The notes under the pieces are model-generated. The model had not been told where the DNA came from, searched no databases, and saw only the letters and a list, made by a program, of their open reading frames with translations. Source: Nocardioides yefusunii (GTDB lineage Bacteria; Actinomycetota; Actinomycetes; Propionibacteriales; Nocardioidaceae). From it: DNA of 64,000 nt. Below, one piece after another: positions 46,616 to 55,155 of this stretch. The stretch spans positions 3,038,001 to 3,102,000 of the forward strand of contig NZ_CP034929.1 in the NCBI RefSeq assembly GCF_004014875.1, in the 5' to 3' direction. Position 1 is the first letter of the stretch. Every line of letters begins with the position of its first letter. The position numbers were made by a program, and so were the translations under genes.

Positions 46616-46677
46616 ACGCAATTGTGGGATTGATGCCACCGCCACAGCGTGTCGGCGCATCAATCCCACAATTGCGT
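46616..46677. repeat. Long palindrome between acs and map (family member A)
   Basis: Perfect 21-base arms (46616-46636, 46657-46677) and a 20-base loop. The arm contains GCAATTGT-GGGA-TTGATGC, shared in layout with the palindrome at 49399-49456. Lies between convergent stops. Confidence 0.8.
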
Positions 46678-46681
46678 CAGA

Positions 46682-46695
46682 GCCTCACGTGAGGC
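46682..46695. repeat. Short palindrome just after map
   Basis: GCCTCACGTGAGGC is a perfect 14-base palindrome, seven bases from the map stop and next to the longer palindrome. Role unknown. Confidence 0.35.
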
Positions 46696-46701
46696 CCGGG
46701 A

Positions 46702-47487
46702 TCAGGCCTGCGGCAGCGTCATGATCTCGACGCCGTCGCCGGTGATGGCGACGGTGTGCTCGCTGTGTGCGGTGCGGCATCCGGTGGCGGAACGCAGGGT
46801 CCAGCCGTCGGGGTCCATGACGAGCTTGTCGGTGTCGGTCATGACCCACGGCTCGATCGCGACGAGCAGGCCGGAGCGCAGACGGTAGCCGCGGCCCGGA
46901 CGACCGTCGTTGGAGACGTGCGGCTCCTGGTGCATGGTCGTGCCGACGCCGTGGCCACCGAACTGGACGTTGACGGTGTAGCCGTAGCTCTTGAGCACGG
47001 TGCCGATCGCGGCGGAGACGTTGCCGGTCTTCACGTTGTTGCCGGCGGCCTCGATGCCCGCAGCGAGCGCCTTCTCCGCCGCCTCGATCAGGCGCAGCGA
47101 CTCAGCCTGGACAGCCGGGTCCGGGTGCTCACCGACGACGAACGAGATCGCGGAGTCGGCGACGACGCCACCGAGCTGCAGCGCGAGGTCGAGGGAGACG
47201 AGGTCACCGGCCTCGATGACGTAGTCGTGCGGCTTGCCGTGCAGAACGGCGTCGTTGACCGAGGTGCAGATGTGGAAGCCGAAGGGGCCCTCGCCGAACG
47301 ACGGGGCGTAGTCGACGTAGCAGGAGACGGCGCCGGCGTCGACGATCATCTGCTTGGTCCAGGCGTCGATCTCGAGGAGGTTGGTGCCCACCTCGGTGCG
47401 CGCCTTCATCTCCTGGAGGATCTGGGCGACCAGCGCGCCTGCTTCCCGGGCGTGGACCATGCGGTCCGGGCTGATGACCTCGATCAC
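46702..47487 (-). CDS. map: Methionine aminopeptidase, type I
   Basis: 261 residues; removes the initiator Met from new proteins. GTG start with AGGAGGT eight bases upstream. Catalytic His83 (SVNDAVLHGKP). Metal ligands Asp100 and Asp111 (SLDLALQLGGVVADS), His179 (GGHGVGTTMHQEP), Glu212 (AIEPW) and Glu243 (SEHTV) are all present. The LALQLGG segment between the two Asp ligands differs from the classical NIDVTxxxxGxHGD form. This suggests the second, non-housekeeping MetAP type of actinobacteria; the classical copy would be elsewhere. Confidence 0.9.
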   Translation of the reverse strand: MIEVISPDRMVHAREAGALVAQILQEMKARTEVGTNLLEIDAWTKQMIVDAGAVSCYVDYAPSFGEGPFGFHICTSVNDAVLHGKPHDYVIEAGDLVSLDLALQLGGVVADSAISFVVGEHPDPAVQAESLRLIEAAEKALAAGIEAAGNNVKTGNVSAAIGTVLKSYGYTVNVQFGGHGVGTTMHQEPHVSNDGRPGRGYRLRSGLLVAIEPWVMTDTDKLVMDPDGWTLRSATGCRTAHSEHTVAITGDGVEIMTLPQA

Positions 47488-47608
47488 TGCAAACCTCCTG
47501 CTGAACGTGCCGGACGCCCGGCCTGCCTCGACGATACCCAGCGCGGGCCGCGGTCACGCAGGCGTCGTCACGCGGTCGGGGCGAGAGGTGTCGGAGGCCA
47601 CGGGCAGG

Positions 47609-48043
47609 ATGGTCGGCGTGAACGACGACGACCTCCTCGCCCTGCTCGACACGACCCTCGGCGACGTCCTGTCTGCTGCCGGCTTCTCCCCCGCCCAGGG
47701 CGGGTGGGACGGCGTGACGTTCTTCTGCGACGCCGACGCGTTCTGCCGTGCGTTCACGTGGCTGCCGCAGGCGAAGCCCGAGGGCTGGATGCGTGGGGCC
47801 ACGATCGACGTCGTTCTCGAGTTCGACCAGACCACCGGCCTGCTCGCGCGTGCCTACCTGGAGGGCAAGACTCTCGCGTCGACGTTGTACGGACTGCGTC
47901 AGGGTGGGCTGTCGGCCGACCTCAAGTCGGCGTTCGGGAAGCCTCTGGACGAGGCGCTGCCGGTGCTGCGCGACGCCCTCGTCGCGGTCTTCACCGAGCC
48001 GGAGGAGTCATTGACCAGCGAGCCGTTCGTCGCCCCTGCCTGA
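47609..48043 (+). CDS. Protein of unknown function
   Basis: 144 residues from the ATG at 47609; a GTG at 47618 with AGGATGG upstream is an equal choice. FFCDADAFCRAFTWLPQAKPEGWMRGATIDVVLEFDQTTGLLARAYLEGKTL suggests an alternating alpha/beta protein with a central strand pair. No signal peptide or membrane segment. The N-terminal helix repeats acidic residues (NDDDLLALLD). It starts about 120 bases from the divergent map gene. I do not recognise it. Confidence 0.6.
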   Translation: MVGVNDDDLLALLDTTLGDVLSAAGFSPAQGGWDGVTFFCDADAFCRAFTWLPQAKPEGWMRGATIDVVLEFDQTTGLLARAYLEGKTLASTLYGLRQGGLSADLKSAFGKPLDEALPVLRDALVAVFTEPEESLTSEPFVAPA

Positions 48044-48095
48044 GCTGCCGCAGGTAGCCTCTCAACACAGCCCAGCAGTCGCCCCAGGAGAACCC

Positions 48096-48314
48096 ATGGC
48101 CCGCCGTCAGCTCAGCCCCCGCACCAAGAAGATCGTCACCGTCGCGACCGCGATCGACACCGCCCTCAAGGGCATCGCCCTGGCCGACCTCGCCAAGCGC
48201 GACCAGAGTCAGGTCAACGGCTCCAAGAAGACGTGGGGCATCGCCCTTTCACTGGTGAACTCCGTCGGCATCCTGCCGGTCGTCTACTTCCTCAAGGGAC
48301 GCCGCAGCCGCTGA
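48096..48314 (+). CDS. Small membrane protein, PLDc-N-like
   Basis: 72 residues, CAGGAG seven bases upstream of the ATG. A basic start (RRQLSPRTKK), an amphipathic helix (TAIDTALKGIALADLAKR), then one membrane helix WGIALSLVNSVGILPVVYFLKGRR. The Trp-...-Pro-x-x-Tyr-Phe-x-x-Gly-Arg-Arg end resembles the small PLDc N-terminal family, found alone in many actinobacteria. Function unknown. Confidence 0.65.
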   Translation: MARRQLSPRTKKIVTVATAIDTALKGIALADLAKRDQSQVNGSKKTWGIALSLVNSVGILPVVYFLKGRRSR

Positions 48315-48495
48315 GCCAGCGCCATTCCCGCACACCTACACGCAACGCGGTGAGCCGTGCCCTGTATCGGGTATTCGCCGCCCTGATGTGACCTCACGGG
48401 CCTCGTTCGTCCCTCTGCTCACTCACGTCTCTGGCGTGCTCGGATGGCGACCGCGCGACCCCGACACGGCTGCTCGCTCTCCCTAGGTTTCCCCG

Positions 48496-48515
48496 CGTCC
48501 CGCGCCCGCGGGACG
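48496..48515 (+). promoter_or_regulatory. Hairpin in the phospholipase leader
   Basis: CGTCCCGCG/CGCGGGACG, nine-base arms and a two-base loop, between a TAGGTT element (48485) and the ribosome site. May stabilise the mRNA. Confidence 0.35.
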
Positions 48516-48539
48516 TCTCAATCTCGGGGGAAACAAAGA

Positions 48540-49346
48540 ATGATCAAGCGCCTCGCGCTGGCCATGACGGCCGCTCTGCTCGCACTGACGCTGCTGCCCA
48601 GCACCGCCAACGCGTACACCACCGCTCAGAAGAAGTCCCGCGCCGACGCCCTGATGAAGATGTCGTTGGCCAACTTCACCAAGGTCGCCAAGGCGAAGAA
48701 GACCGGCGTCGACACCCAGCTCAACTGGGACCACGACGGCTGTTCCGTCCCGGCCGGCCTCTCGGCCGTCGCGCCGTTCCAGTCGACGCTGTACGACGCC
48801 TGCCGTCGTCACGACTTCGGCTTCGCCAACTACGGCTCCAGCACCCTCGACACCGACGGCAAGGTCAAGCGCAAGGCGGACAAGAGCCCGCGCAAGCTCG
48901 ACCCGACCGAGCCGCGCCGCCTGAGTGTCAACAACGTCTTCAAGAACGACATGACGACCGTGTGCGCCAAGCAGTCCGGCGCCAAGGGCACCTCCTGCCG
49001 CAAGGCCCGCGACGTCTACTACAACCTCGTCAACGGCCTGAAGAACGGCGCGACCGCGTTCTACGGAACCACCTGCGACAACGGCTACTTCTGCGCCTAC
49101 GACGACAACAACCAGAAGGGCTGGCACGTCCAGTTCAACGCCAGCGCGACGAACCTGAAGTCCTTCGCCGGCGGCGACCTGGACAACAACATCAAGTCCG
49201 TCTGGAACCGCACCAGTGGCAGCTACCGGGTCTACAAGGACGCCAACCACCGCGGCGCCACCGAGTGCGTCACCAAGGGCACCAAGCGCACCCTGCCCGC
49301 GTTCAAGACCCGTGACGAGGTCAGCTCGATCAAGAAGGGCTGCTGA
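48540..49346 (+). CDS. Secreted phospholipase A2 fused to an I36-type domain
   Basis: 268 residues from the ATG at 48540 (GGGGGAAA upstream). Signal peptide residues 1-25 (LLPSTANA). The phospholipase A2 domain of the prokaryotic type spans about 30-170. CSVPAGLSAVAPFQSTLYDACRRHDFGFANYG carries the catalytic His-Asp pair (His91-Asp92), and later NNVFKNDM and CRKARDVYY are the second helix. The remaining ~95 residues, TTCDNGYFCAYDDNNQKGWHVQF onward, match the small peptidase-inhibitor I36/beta-gamma-crystallin-like fold with paired Cys. It hydrolyses the sn-2 ester of phospholipids outside the cell; the added domain may bind a surface or inhibit proteases. Confidence 0.8.
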   Translation: MIKRLALAMTAALLALTLLPSTANAYTTAQKKSRADALMKMSLANFTKVAKAKKTGVDTQLNWDHDGCSVPAGLSAVAPFQSTLYDACRRHDFGFANYGSSTLDTDGKVKRKADKSPRKLDPTEPRRLSVNNVFKNDMTTVCAKQSGAKGTSCRKARDVYYNLVNGLKNGATAFYGTTCDNGYFCAYDDNNQKGWHVQFNASATNLKSFAGGDLDNNIKSVWNRTSGSYRVYKDANHRGATECVTKGTKRTLPAFKTRDEVSSIKKGC

Positions 49347-49398
49347 AGTCCTGAGCGCCTGAGCACTCAGTCACTGAGCACTCGGCAATGAGCACTAG

Positions 49399-49456
49399 GC
49401 AATTGTTGCCTTGATGCGTGGACACGCCGACGGCGTGGCATCAAGGCAACAATTGC
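49399..49456. repeat. Long palindrome between phospholipase and nhaA (family member B)
   Basis: GCAATTGTTGCCTTGATGC (49399-49417) is perfectly inverted at 49438-49456; the loop holds a smaller CACGCC/GGCGTG hairpin. Upstream, 49361-49397, a GAGCACT motif recurs three times. Lies between convergent stops. Confidence 0.8.
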
Positions 49457-49491
49457 GCTCGGGAGCGGAGCGAGCGGCGAGCAGCGAGCGC

Positions 49492-50949
49492 TCAGGCGTT
49501 GAGCGACGTCTCGTCCGGCGCGCGCCCGCGGGTGGCCAGCATCAGCAGCGCCACACCGATCGCAGCCGCCACCAACGACGCGAAGATGATGCCGATCTTG
49601 GCGGCGTCGGTGAGCTCGAGGTGGCCGGGGTAGGACAACTCGGAGATGAACAGCGACACCGTGAACCCGATGCCGCCGACCGCGCCCAGGCCGACCATCA
49701 TCGGCCAGTTCGCGCCGGCCGGGAGGTTGCCGACCCCGAACTTCACCGCGAGCCACGTGAACAGCGCGATGCCGAGCGGCTTGCCGATCACCAGGCCCAG
49801 CACGACACCCCACGCCACCGACGACGTCAGCGCCGCCTCCAGCGCGTCCGAACTCAGCGGCACGCCTGCGTTGGCGAGCGCGAAGACCGGCAGCACGACG
49901 TACGACGAGAACGGGTGCAGCTTGGACTGCAGCAACTCGTTGGTGGGCACCGACTCCTCGAGCAGGAACTTCAGGCGTGCCACCTCGTCGGGGTCGAGGT
50001 CGTTGTCGGCGATCGCGCCAGCGGCGTACCTACGGGCCACGTCGGGCTTCAGCAGCGGCGTCGCGGGCGTCATCAGACCGAGTGCGACACCGGCCAGCGT
50101 CGCGTGGACGCCCGACTCCAGCAGCGCGAACCAGACACCGACACCGACCAGCAGGTAGGCCCAGCGGCTCCAGATCCGCACCTTCTGCATCAAGTAGACG
50201 ACCGCCAGTCCGGCGATCGCCAACGCCAGCCACACCATCTGCAGGTCAGCTGTGTAGAAGAACGCGATCACCAGGATCGCACCGATGTCGTCGACGACAG
50301 CCAGCGTCAGCAGGAACAGTCGCGCCGGCGACGGGATGCGCCTGCCGAGCAGCCCGATCACGCCCACCGCGAACGCGATGTCGGTGGCCATCGGGATGCC
50401 CCAGCCGTGCACGCCGTCGCTGCCCGCGTTCAGCGCGAAGAAAATGCCAGCAGGGATGAGCATGCCGCCGAGCGCCGCGATCATCGGCAGCGCTGCTGCG
50501 CGTGGATCACGCAGGTCTCCGTGGACGAGTTCGTACTTGATCTCGAGCCCGACGACGAAGAAGAAGATCACCATCAGCGCGTCGTTGACCCAGTGGTGCA
50601 AGGAGTGGGTCAACGTGGCGTCACCCCAGCCGAACGAGACCGGCGTCGTCCAGAACTCGGTGTAGGAGTCACCCCACGGCGAGTTCACCCACACCAGCGC
50701 CGCCACCGCCGCGAGCAGGAGAAGGATCGAGCCGGCGGACGAGATCCGCAGGAACTCACGGACCGGACGAGCCAGACCACGGGCCACGGGACGGCCACTG
50801 GCGGTCCACACCGGTCCGGTGTTCCAGACGGCGTCGTCGGCGGGCCTCGCGCTGCAGTCCGGCAGGGGGCCTGACGGCTGCTTCGGCACGGCGTGCGACC
50901 GCTCGCGGTGCTGTTCGGGACGGGTGGGGGTGGGGCGTTCCTTGCTCAC
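49492..50949 (-). CDS. nhaA: Na+/H+ antiporter NhaA
   Basis: 485 residues from a GTG at 50949, with AGGAG upstream. The ion-binding region GIPMATDIAFAVGVIGLLG and the two-Asp helix LLTLAVVDDIGAILVIAFFY are intact, as is the N-terminal VNDALMVIFFFVVGLEIKYELVHGDLR. Eleven to twelve membrane helices. The hydrophilic N-terminus is about 60 residues longer than in E. coli NhaA (388 residues in total). It exports Na+ in exchange for two H+, chiefly at alkaline pH. It converges with the phospholipase gene. Confidence 0.94.
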   Translation of the reverse strand: MSKERPTPTRPEQHRERSHAVPKQPSGPLPDCSARPADDAVWNTGPVWTASGRPVARGLARPVREFLRISSAGSILLLLAAVAALVWVNSPWGDSYTEFWTTPVSFGWGDATLTHSLHHWVNDALMVIFFFVVGLEIKYELVHGDLRDPRAAALPMIAALGGMLIPAGIFFALNAGSDGVHGWGIPMATDIAFAVGVIGLLGRRIPSPARLFLLTLAVVDDIGAILVIAFFYTADLQMVWLALAIAGLAVVYLMQKVRIWSRWAYLLVGVGVWFALLESGVHATLAGVALGLMTPATPLLKPDVARRYAAGAIADNDLDPDEVARLKFLLEESVPTNELLQSKLHPFSSYVVLPVFALANAGVPLSSDALEAALTSSVAWGVVLGLVIGKPLGIALFTWLAVKFGVGNLPAGANWPMMVGLGAVGGIGFTVSLFISELSYPGHLELTDAAKIGIIFASLVAAAIGVALLMLATRGRAPDETSLNA

Positions 50950-51078
50950 ATGCGCTCCTGGGTGGTCGACGGGTCATGACCGCGGCTGACGCCACGGGCC
51001 GACCAGACTTCCCGGCACTCCTGGTCCACAGGCTACGTGCAGGAGACCGCGGCCCGCTCATTGTGTAATCTGCCTCGC

Positions 51079-51477
51079 ATGGCACCGGCACCCGTCAAGG
51101 ACAGCGACCCGACCATCGGACGTCTCATCGCAGACGCGACCGCGGACATCTCGACCCTCGTGTCGAAGGAGATCCAGCTGGTCAAGTCGGAACTGAAGGT
51201 CTCGGTGAAGACCAGCGGCATCGGCATCGCGCTCGTCTGCGCCGCAGCGTTCCTGATGCTGATGTTCCTCATCCTCGCCTCGATCACCGCGGCGTACCTG
51301 ATCCACTGGGGTGGTTCGGGCCTGGCTCTGCACTGGGGCTTCGGCATCGTGACCCTCTTCTACCTGGTGCTCGGCGGCCTGCTCGCCCTGATCGGCATCA
51401 AGAAGATCAAGAAGACCAAGGGCCCGCAGCGTTCCATCGCCCAGGCGAAGGCCACCACCGCGCTCCTCAAGCGCTGA
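51079..51477 (+). CDS. Holin-X-like membrane protein (phage holin superfamily)
   Basis: 132 residues from the ATG at 51079; an upstream in-frame start lies next to the nhaA promoter. DPTIGRLIADATADISTLVSKEIQLVKSELKVSVK is a long amphipathic helix. Two membrane helices follow (GIALVCAAAFLMLMFLILASITAAYLI and FGIVTLFYLVLGGLLALIGIKKIK), with a basic tail. This is the actinobacterial 'holin-X' layout. There is no phage context, so it is a housekeeping membrane protein. A gene of this type accompanies marP in mycobacteria (Rv3669, from memory). Confidence 0.8.
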   Translation: MAPAPVKDSDPTIGRLIADATADISTLVSKEIQLVKSELKVSVKTSGIGIALVCAAAFLMLMFLILASITAAYLIHWGGSGLALHWGFGIVTLFYLVLGGLLALIGIKKIKKTKGPQRSIAQAKATTALLKR

Positions 51478-51516
51478 CGCTTCTCCCTTCCTCCGGCGCC
51501 ACCTCGCACTCGACGC

Positions 51517-51555
51517 ACGAGAGCCCGCTCCCCCTGACGGGGAGCGGGCTCTCGT
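51517..51555. terminator. Bidirectional terminator holin-X-like / marP-like
   Basis: Perfect 17-base arms (51517-51533, 51539-51555), loop CTGAC, between convergent stops and followed by CCTTT. Confidence 0.85.
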
Positions 51556-51582
51556 CCTTTCCGACCGGAGCGGCTGGCCGGA

Positions 51583-52752
51583 TCAGTGGATGCAGGAACC
51601 CGTGTCGACCGCCGTCGCGGTGCGACGTCCCAGCAGGGCTGCTTCCTCGACCTGCTCCGCGGTGAGCGCGTACCCGGTTTCGTCGTCGCTGACCGACGCG
51701 GCGAAGACGACACCGACGACCCGGCCGTCGACGTCGACGACGGGACCACCGGAGTTGCCCGGACGGACCAGCGCCCGGACCGCGAGGACGTCGCGGATCA
51801 CGGTGCCCTGCCCGTTGATGTCGGGCGAACGCAGCGGCTGACGCGAACGGACGCGTCCGGACTGCACGTCGTAGGGGCCGTCCTGCGGGTATCCCAGGAC
51901 CGCGACCTTCTGCTTGCTCTCGACGTCACGACTGAAGGCCAGCGGCGCACGCGGGACGTCGACCGCGAGCACGGCGACGTCGAGGTCGGGGTCGTAGTGG
52001 ACGACCTTGGCGGGACGGTTCTCACCGTCGATCTGCACCTCGGGCTGGTCGATGCCGGCGACGACGTGGGCGTTCGTCATGATCCGGTCGTTGGCGTACA
52101 CGAAACCAGTGCCTTCGATCCCCTTGCCGCAGCCGTAGCCGTAGATCTTGAGGACGCTGCCCTGGGCTGCCACGACGTCGGGGTCGTTGAGGACCTGCGG
52201 GTCACCCTGGGGAACCTCCACGATGCGTTCGGGGGCGAACGGCTCCATGTAGCGGGGGAAGAAGCTGGTCCCGACGACGCTGTTGAACTGACGCAGCGCA
52301 CGGTCCGCGCCACCGGGCAGCGCGTCGTCGACGGCCGAGAGGATCGTCGAGGAACGCACCGCAGGGGTGATCGCTCCGATCTTGGAGCCTGAGATCGCGA
52401 CGCCGAGGATCCAGGCGACCAGCAGCACCGCGACCGCGCTGAGTGCCGCGCCGCCCACCGCGTCGACTGCACGGACCGGCTGCCAGGTGATGCGGGAGCG
52501 CAGCTTTGCGCCCAGCCACTGCAGCATGGCCTGGCCGGCCGAGGCACATCCGATGACGATGAGCAGCGCTCCCAGCGACACCCAGATGCTGGGGGTGGCG
52601 TCGCCCAGCACCTGAGGGGCCGCCCACACACCAGCCAGGCCTCCGAAGAGGAGTCCAGCGGTGGCGAAGGCGCCCGTGATGAAGCCCTGCCAGTACCCCG
52701 AGAGGGCGTACAGGGCGACGACGACGACGAGCACCCAGTCGAGGACGTTCAC
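51583..52752 (-). CDS. Membrane-anchored serine protease, MarP-like
   Basis: 389 residues, GTG start in a GTGA overlap with the Nudix gene. Four N-terminal membrane helices form a CvpA-like domain (VLDWVLVVVVALYALSGYWQGFITGAF...). The extracytoplasmic trypsin-like domain has His in IMTNAHVVAG, Asp in DPDLDVAVLAVD and Ser in VRPGNSGGPVVDVDG. Cys in YGYGCGKGIEGTGF and at the end (TGSCIH) may form the regulating disulfide. In mycobacteria MarP (Rv3671c) is needed for acid and oxidative stress survival. Last gene of the nth operon. Confidence 0.9.
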   Translation of the reverse strand: MNVLDWVLVVVVALYALSGYWQGFITGAFATAGLLFGGLAGVWAAPQVLGDATPSIWVSLGALLIVIGCASAGQAMLQWLGAKLRSRITWQPVRAVDAVGGAALSAVAVLLVAWILGVAISGSKIGAITPAVRSSTILSAVDDALPGGADRALRQFNSVVGTSFFPRYMEPFAPERIVEVPQGDPQVLNDPDVVAAQGSVLKIYGYGCGKGIEGTGFVYANDRIMTNAHVVAGIDQPEVQIDGENRPAKVVHYDPDLDVAVLAVDVPRAPLAFSRDVESKQKVAVLGYPQDGPYDVQSGRVRSRQPLRSPDINGQGTVIRDVLAVRALVRPGNSGGPVVDVDGRVVGVVFAASVSDDETGYALTAEQVEEAALLGRRTATAVDTGSCIH

Positions 52753-53525
52753 GCCTGACCACCTGTCTCGGGGAGGGACGGCGGACGCGGGAACGTCGGG
52801 TCGCCGCGAAAGTTGGTGTTGGGAGCCAGATCGGTGCCGCGGGGTTCGCTGCCCCGCAGCATCCGCTCGGGCAGGTCGTGCATCCGCTTGCGGTCCCACG
52901 GCTTCGTCCAGCCGATGAAGTCGAAGAGCCGCGAGACGATCCCGGCGGTGAAGCCCCACAGCAGGACGTCCCGCTCGGGACCGATCAGGAAGCCCGGCCC
53001 GACGAAACCGCTGGGGTGCCGCACGTTGACGCGGTTCTCGGGGTCGAGAAGGTCCGCGACGCTCTCGTGGTGGATCGCGTGGACCTCGGCCGGGCTGGCG
53101 ACGTGCACGCCACCGCGCTCGCGCCACCAACCGATCACCGGGGTGACCGCGAAGTTCGCGGGCGGCAGGTACAGCACGGGGAGTTCACCGATGACGTCGA
53201 TCTCGGCGGAGACCAGACCGATCTCCTCCCACGCCTCGCGCAGGGCGGCGTCGTGGGCGGACTCGCCCGGGTCGACGTGGCCGCCGGGGAACGAGACCTG
53301 GCCGGGCTGGCTGCGCATGGTGTGGCTGCGTTCGGTGAAGAGCAGCTCGGGTTCACCGGTCTCGGACTCGGCGAACAGCATCAGCACCGCGCCGAGGCGC
53401 GGGTCGGCGTCGTCGGGGACCGCGAAGCGGGTGAGGTCGTCGACGGTGATCCTGGCCAGGCCGTCAGCGACGGGCTGCAACCACTCAGGAAGTTGTGCAG
53501 GAGCCTGCGGGGACGCGTCGCTCAC
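52749..53525 (-). CDS. Nudix hydrolase, CoA pyrophosphatase type
   Basis: 258 residues from the GTG at 53525. LLFTERSHTMRSQPGQVSFPGG is the UPF0035 signature preceding the Nudix box GHVDPGESAHDAALREAWEEIGL (Gx5Ex7REUxEExGU complete). These enzymes cut CoA and its thioesters into 3',5'-ADP and phosphopantetheine. The C-terminal ~60 residues are Pro-rich and not conserved. Its start overlaps the TlpA-like stop and its stop overlaps marP by four bases each. Confidence 0.9.
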   Translation of the reverse strand: MSDASPQAPAQLPEWLQPVADGLARITVDDLTRFAVPDDADPRLGAVLMLFAESETGEPELLFTERSHTMRSQPGQVSFPGGHVDPGESAHDAALREAWEEIGLVSAEIDVIGELPVLYLPPANFAVTPVIGWWRERGGVHVASPAEVHAIHHESVADLLDPENRVNVRHPSGFVGPGFLIGPERDVLLWGFTAGIVSRLFDFIGWTKPWDRKRMHDLPERMLRGSEPRGTDLAPNTNFRGDPTFPRPPSLPETGGQA

Positions 53526-54142
53526 TCGGTCTCCTCGACGGGGGCGGTGGCGCCGAGGACGCCGGGAAGGTTCTTCTCCACGAACGTCTCCAGCTGGGAG
53601 ACCTCGGTGATCACCGAGAACTCCGCGCCGACCATCCGGCCCTCGGCGTCCACGACGGCCAGGAACGGCAGCGCCTTCATCCGCGGGAACGGGGCGAGGG
53701 CGTCGATCTTGCCGTCGGTGTCCTGCAGCGAGGGGTAGGTGGCCCCGACCTCGTGCATGAAGTTCTCCGCGCGGCCGTCGGCGCGGTCCTGGTAGTTGAT
53801 GCCGAGGACGTCGACGACTCCGCCGTGGGTCTGGGCGAACTCCCCCAGGACTGGCATCTCCTTGCGGCACGGGGTGCACCACGTCGCCCAGACGCTGATC
53901 AGCGTCGGGCCGGTGACGTCGGCGAGGTTCTGGGTGGCGGCACCGTTGATCCCGGGCAGCTCGACGTCGGGCAGCGGCGTGGGGTCCATGACGAGGCCGG
54001 GCACGTCGGTGGCGCCCGGGTCGGTGCCCTTGAACGTGTCGGTGCTGCAGGCACTCAGGACACTGCTCAGGACGCCGGCGAGGACGAGCGCCGCTGCTGC
54101 CGTGGCACGCCTGCGGGCGCGTAGACCGGTGCGGGTACTCAT
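53522..54142 (-). CDS. TlpA/ResA-like thioredoxin-fold lipoprotein
   Basis: 206 residues from the ATG at 54142, in an ATGA overlap with nth. Signal peptide and lipobox (SSVLSAC, Cys near 35). The thioredoxin fold has the redox motif [14 protein letters not shown] (Cys-Thr-Pro-Cys), then [18 protein letters not shown] and the cis-Pro loop [12 protein letters not shown]. It reduces extracytoplasmic disulfides, for example in cytochrome maturation. Its protease neighbour MarP contains such Cys residues. Confidence 0.9.
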   Translation of the reverse strand: MSTRTGLRARRRATAAAALVLAGVLSSVLSACSTDTFKGTDPGATDVPGLVMDPTPLPDVELPGINGAATQNLADVTGPTLISVWATWCTPCRKEMPVLGEFAQTHGGVVDVLGINYQDRADGRAENFMHEVGATYPSLQDTDGKIDALAPFPRMKALPFLAVVDAEGRMVGAEFSVITEVSQLETFVEKNLPGVLGATAPVEETE

Positions 54143-54855
54143 GCCGGGCCCTGGGTGCGGACGAGCTTCTCCGCCTCGATCGGGTCGGTGGGACCGTCGA
54201 CGCCGTACGAGGGACACCACTGCGAGATCGGGCAGGCACCGCAGGCCGGCTTCTTCGCCATGCAGCGACGACGTCCGTGCCAGATGACGTGGTGGCTCAG
54301 CATCGTCCAGTCCTTCTTCGGGAAGAGGTCCCCGATCGCGAACTCGACCTTCACCGGGTCGGTCTCGGTGGTCCACCCGAAGCGGCGCACGAGACGTCCG
54401 AAGTGGGTGTCGACGGTGATGCCGGGGACGTCGAAGACGTTGCCCAGGACGACGTTGGCGGTCTTGCGGCCCACGCCCGGGAGCGTCACCAACTCTTCCA
54501 GCGTCCCGGGAACCTCACCGTCGAAACGGTCGACGATCGCGGCCGAGAGGTTGAGCAGGCTGGTGGTCTTCTGCCGGAAGAAACCGAGCGGGCCGACCAA
54601 CTGCTCCAGGTGCTCGCGCGGGGCAGCAGCCATGGAACGCGGGTCGGGGTAGGCGGCGAAGAGCGCGGGACGCGCTGCGTTGACCCGACGGTCCGTGGTC
54701 TGGGCGCTGAGCACGGTGACGACGAGCAGCTGGAACGCGTCGTCGAAGTCGAGCTCGCAGTGGGCCTCGGGGTACGTCTCGGCGAGCACGCGGTTCATCT
54801 TGCGTGCACGACGCACGAGCGACGTGTCGGGCTTGGGACGGGCAGGGGCAGGCAC
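54139..54855 (-). CDS. nth: Endonuclease III (DNA glycosylase/AP lyase)
   Basis: 238 residues. Helix-hairpin-helix [13 protein letters not shown] with catalytic Lys131; catalytic Asp149 in [13 protein letters not shown]. The 4Fe-4S cluster is C198-x6-C205-x2-C208-x5-C214. It removes oxidised pyrimidines from DNA. First gene of the minus-strand nth-tlpA-nudix-marP operon, all joined by 4-base overlaps, and divergent from crp. Confidence 0.95.
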   Translation of the reverse strand: MPAPARPKPDTSLVRRARKMNRVLAETYPEAHCELDFDDAFQLLVVTVLSAQTTDRRVNAARPALFAAYPDPRSMAAAPREHLEQLVGPLGFFRQKTTSLLNLSAAIVDRFDGEVPGTLEELVTLPGVGRKTANVVLGNVFDVPGITVDTHFGRLVRRFGWTTETDPVKVEFAIGDLFPKKDWTMLSHHVIWHGRRRCMAKKPACGACPISQWCPSYGVDGPTDPIEAEKLVRTQGPA

Positions 54856-55155
54856 GCGAACAGCCTAGGTGAGGGCACCGACGAACGCGCCGAGCCACAG
54901 CCGCGACTCCCTCGGAAGGACGGGTGGGCGTGACCTGGCTCGCTTTGTCCCCCTTTTCAGGGGGAGTGGGCCCGTCGGATTCAGGGAATCATCAGGACAA
55001 GAACCAGCGATTTCGGGCGCAAGTACCCAAAAAGGGTCAGAACTTGCAACAAAACAGCCTCGAACCAGTCGCGGACTGGGCATGTGAAGTGCACCACTGG
55101 TTAGGATTGGGTGTTGCGCCGCACAGGTGCAACGAGGCAACGACATGGAGGATCC
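54856..55155. promoter_or_regulatory. Divergent region nth / crp
   Basis: 300 bases; 54930-55080 is noticeably AT-richer than the surroundings. It holds a small hairpin TCCCCC-TTTTCA-GGGGGA (54948-54965) and a candidate Crp site TGTGA-AGTGCA-CCACT (55083-55098), about 60 bases before the crp start, followed by TAGGAT as a possible -10. The half-site on the right matches only 3 of 5. Autoregulation is inferred. Confidence 0.4.

Noticed and set aside
46682..46695. GCCTCACGTGAGGC as a regulator site for map
   Set aside because: It lies at the 3' end of map, not in its promoter, so promoter control is unlikely; kept only as a short palindrome.
48378..48400. TGTGACCTCACG near the phospholipase gene as a Crp site
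   Set aside because: The half-sites are two bases apart rather than six, so it does not fit a Crp/GlxR box.
51037..51477. Holin gene as sign of a prophage
   Set aside because: No endolysin, capsid, integrase or attachment repeats nearby; holin-X-like genes are normal chromosomal neighbours of marP.
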